A DNA stretch of 64,000 nt from Flavobacteriales bacterium UBA6057 (GTDB lineage Bacteria > Bacteroidota > Bacteroidia > Flavobacteriales_G > Salibacteraceae). Positions 62,145-64,000 of this stretch are shown here, in pieces; within the stretch, counting starts at the first letter, position 1, and the number at the start of each line of letters is the position of its first letter. Under the pieces are notes generated by a model. That model ran no database searches, was not told the origin of the DNA, and was given only the letters and a program-made list of their open reading frames with translations. Location: the NCBI GenBank assembly GCA_002428995.1, contig DIYJ01000005.1:220474-284473 (forward strand), in the 5' to 3' direction. The position numbers and the translations under genes are program-made.

Positions 62145-62278
62145 TTGGGGAACTGTTGTTGCGGTTTTCAAACCTCTTCTGATGCTCCAGGTAAAAGAAG
62201 GAAAGGCAAAACACCCTAAGCGTACATCTATGCTTTAAACATCGATTTCGTTTACCTTTTCCACCCAATTAAGGCACT

Positions 62279-62647
62279 ATGATCACTCAACTACCCAATT
62301 CCGTTGGCTATGCGCAATATACCTCTGAGCCCACCGGGGTTTTAATCGGAGACTGGTTTGTACACACGGACGATGGCTTAATCACAGGATATGAAATTGC
62401 CCGTGGAAATCATCCGAGTACCATTGAAGGCACATACTCCGTGGAGATCTACAGCGGAGAACGACCTTCGGGCACCCTGACATTTTCAGGAACGCTGGAT
62501 ATCGTGAAGGTCGATCCGCAAAACTTCCAGTATAAGCTGACGTGGAACCTCACCAATCAATCAACCGGTGCTCGGGCCGTTTACACCGGAGTAGGCATAG
62601 GTGGCCCGGACATCGAATTTTCGGTAATCTGGAACAACAATCCATGA
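62279..62647 (+). CDS. Small beta-rich protein of unknown function
   Basis: 122 residues, no signal peptide. Nearly all predicted strands (GDWFVHTDDGLITGYEIARG, GTLTFSGTLDIVKVDP, ARAVYTGVGIGGPDIEFSVI), suggesting a small barrel. I do not recognise the family. It stands alone between two T9SS cargo genes on the same strand. Start ATG 62279 after AATTAAGGCACT. Confidence 0.65.
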   Translation: MITQLPNSVGYAQYTSEPTGVLIGDWFVHTDDGLITGYEIARGNHPSTIEGTYSVEIYSGERPSGTLTFSGTLDIVKVDPQNFQYKLTWNLTNQSTGARAVYTGVGIGGPDIEFSVIWNNNP

Positions 62648-62690
62648 TATGATTGGATGGAAATATCCGTCTGGCTCTTTGATCTGCGAT

Positions 62691-62698
62691 TAGCTTTG
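62691..62698 (+). promoter_or_regulatory. -7 box TAGCTTTG upstream of the GldM_C-like gene
   Basis: Perfect TAnnTTTG match ending 22 bases before ATG 62721, the same spacing as the Hpt promoter. A -33 TTG at 19-20 bases was not found. Confidence 0.5.
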
Positions 62699-62720
62699 TG
62701 ACTACAAATACATTCCTTTC

Positions 62721-63125
62721 ATGCTTCGATCCCTGACCTTTACAATCCTGTCTCTCGCAACTTGCTTCAGCATTTCAGCGCAAACCACCTTTGAAACCTG
62801 TTATGTCAACCGATGTGCAGACAGTGAGCTCACGCTGTTGGAACTTGGGAATGTGGATGAAATCGAGGTCAAGTCGAAGGAAGACGGTTCTTCGTATGAG
62901 ATCATCTCCTTTACGGTAGCCTATCAGCTGGGTCGGAGTAAGATCGAGTGTACATGCAGCGCCAACAAGCTTTCGGCAAGATGTATGGCACTCAAAGACA
63001 AACTGGCGATTGACGACCAGATGGTGATCAAGGATGTGGTGTTTAAGGACATCAAAGGCGGAGGGAAAATTCGAACAGCGCCTGCGCTGAAGCTGACCAT
63101 CGTAAAGCCGGATCCTGAGGAGTAA
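62721..63125 (+). CDS. Small exported protein, possibly GldM C-terminal-domain-like
   Basis: 134 residues with signal peptide (MLRSLTFTILSLATCFSISA). The pattern FTVAYQLGRSKIECTCSANKL, then DDQMVIKDVVFKDIKG and a closing strand ALKLTIVKP, recalls the last domain of GldM, the periplasmic T9SS shaft. That domain has a similar strand order ending in a functional-residue block before LTI. Four to five cysteines, unlike GldM. It sits among T9SS cargo genes. Similarity is weak and by eye. Confidence 0.6.
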   Translation: MLRSLTFTILSLATCFSISAQTTFETCYVNRCADSELTLLELGNVDEIEVKSKEDGSSYEIISFTVAYQLGRSKIECTCSANKLSARCMALKDKLAIDDQMVIKDVVFKDIKGGGKIRTAPALKLTIVKPDPEE

Positions 63126-63130
63126 ATCTC

Positions 63131-64000
63131 CTATTGCACAACCAGTCTGAACCTGGCGAGCTCCTCATCGCCTGAAGTAACCCAAACAAAGTAGACTCCG
63201 GACGAGAGTGATGATAGGCTTTGGTATTCATAACCTCCGAGCCACTGCTCTGTCTGAATCCACTGGCCACTGATGCTGAAAACCTGAACATCTGCGACTT
63301 CTACTGGTGTCGGAGAAGAGAGGTAGAACAGCCCATTGCTGGGGTTCGGGAAAAGCTTCAGCAGTTGTAAATCACTGTACTGCCCTACACCTAAGCAAGT
63401 GTCCTCTATAACCACTGCGACATCCTCTTCTTCGCAGCCGTTGGAGTTTGTAACCGTGACGGTATAGGTTCCCGCAGCCGTTACATGCAGCAACTGAGTG
63501 GTTTCACCGCTCGACCACGAGAATTGACTTCCCGGATTGCCCGCATCCAGCGTAATGCCTAACCACTCACAGAAAAAGGAAGTGTCTGGCAGATCGATCA
63601 CGGGCGACTCGAAATCAAACATTACTTCTGCGGAATCCTGCAAGGAACATCCATTGCTATCGGTCAAAATCAGCGTATACATTCCCACCGACAAACCGGA
63701 TAATTGAGCCGTTGAATCTCCGTTTGACCATTCGTAGGTGTATGGAAGCGTACCGCCTGAGATGGTTGCATCCAAAGCCCCATCACTGTCGTCCTCACAG
63801 TTCGCATTGGTCACAAGAATAGATGATGTCAACGCTTCCGGTTGCACAATATCCACCGTATCTGTGGCTACGCAGCCGTTGGAGTCTGTAGCAGTGACGG
63901 CATAAATGCCGGCCGGCAGCGCTGTGATTTGAGAGGTTGCGCTTCCATTGCTCCAAAGGAATAGCACCGGAGCCGTTCCACCAGAGGCACTGACCTGTGC
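63131..64000 (-). CDS. T9SS protein with SprB-type repeats, C-terminal part (truncated by window edge)
   Basis: The frame is open to base 64000, so the start lies beyond the window; the GTG at 63967 is internal. The visible 289 codons hold the end of one SprB unit (ASGGTAPVLFLWSNGSATSQ), one full unit (SDGALDATISGGTLPYTYEW), a PKD-like unit (IDLPDTSFFCEWLGITLDAG) and a T9SS sorting domain (LFPNPSNGLFYLSSP to FRLVVQ). Related in design to the giant adhesin at 25284. Convergent with the GldM_C-like gene, five bases apart. Confidence 0.9.
   Translation of the reverse strand, partial: AQVSASGGTAPVLFLWSNGSATSQITALPAGIYAVTATDSNGCVATDTVDIVQPEALTSSILVTNANCEDDSDGALDATISGGTLPYTYEWSNGDSTAQLSGLSVGMYTLILTDSNGCSLQDSAEVMFDFESPVIDLPDTSFFCEWLGITLDAGNPGSQFSWSSGETTQLLHVTAAGTYTVTVTNSNGCEEEDVAVVIEDTCLGVGQYSDLQLLKLFPNPSNGLFYLSSPTPVEVADVQVFSISGQWIQTEQWLGGYEYQSLSSLSSGVYFVWVTSGDEELARFRLVVQ

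Overview
The window comes from a Bacteroidota chromosome, most likely a marine Flavobacteriales (Cryomorphaceae/Schleiferiaceae-like). This is read from several signs. Six or more proteins end in type IX secretion (T9SS) C-terminal sorting domains. There is a 4253-residue SprB-repeat adhesin. Candidate promoters carry the Bacteroidota -7 box TAnnTTTG. Family-typical genes are present: DUF1573, PUR-alpha/DUF3276, bacillithiol transferase, leucine dehydrogenase, TamB divergent from TsaD. TTG and GTG starts are common. No rRNA, CRISPR array or insertion sequence was seen.

Layout. 1-2716: end of an M14 carboxypeptidase and recQ. 2796-4452: a glycosyltransferase bracketed by a ~115-bp direct repeat. 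4522-6300: an AraC regulator and an exported SRPBCC protein, with two phased direct repeats between them. 6374-11601: menB, a bacillithiol transferase, a T9SS serine hydrolase and small exported or membrane proteins. 11671-14276: an orphan response regulator, a T9SS BNR-repeat protein and a decayed sensor-kinase fragment. 14277-15864: an exported acetolactate decarboxylase and an unknown gene. 15851-20414 (minus): a housekeeping run of leucine dehydrogenase, nusB, DUF1573, yajC, ybbR and coaE. 20532-25004: an ABC exporter, a PUR protein, a GH113-like hydrolase, rimM and rpsP. 25284-38045: the giant adhesin. 38291-44976: tamB, tsaD, a beta-barrel protein and an orphan Hpt protein. 44964-49916: two MbnP-like lipoproteins with a di-heme MauG/MbnH-type enzyme, a TlpA-like protein and a methyltransferase. 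50052-54753: tRNA-Leu(GAG) followed by a two-gene P-loop ATPase/STAND-TPR module. 55426-64000: a cluster of T9SS cargo proteins.

The best candidate for an undescribed system is the pair at 50666-54753. Two P-loop NTPases are translationally coupled through an ATGA overlap, and the second carries a winged helix and a long TPR array. They sit downstream of a tRNA gene. The TPR part is clearly more AT-rich than the ATPase part, which suggests sensor-domain exchange. The second candidate is the MbnP-MbnP-di-heme cassette, which resembles copper-handling MbnP/MbnH but shows no methanobactin genes nearby. Intergenic spacers carry families of degenerate short repeats (gatcaa/gttcaa-type, agctgatagct-type and gattatctgatcatc-type) that recur in several places.
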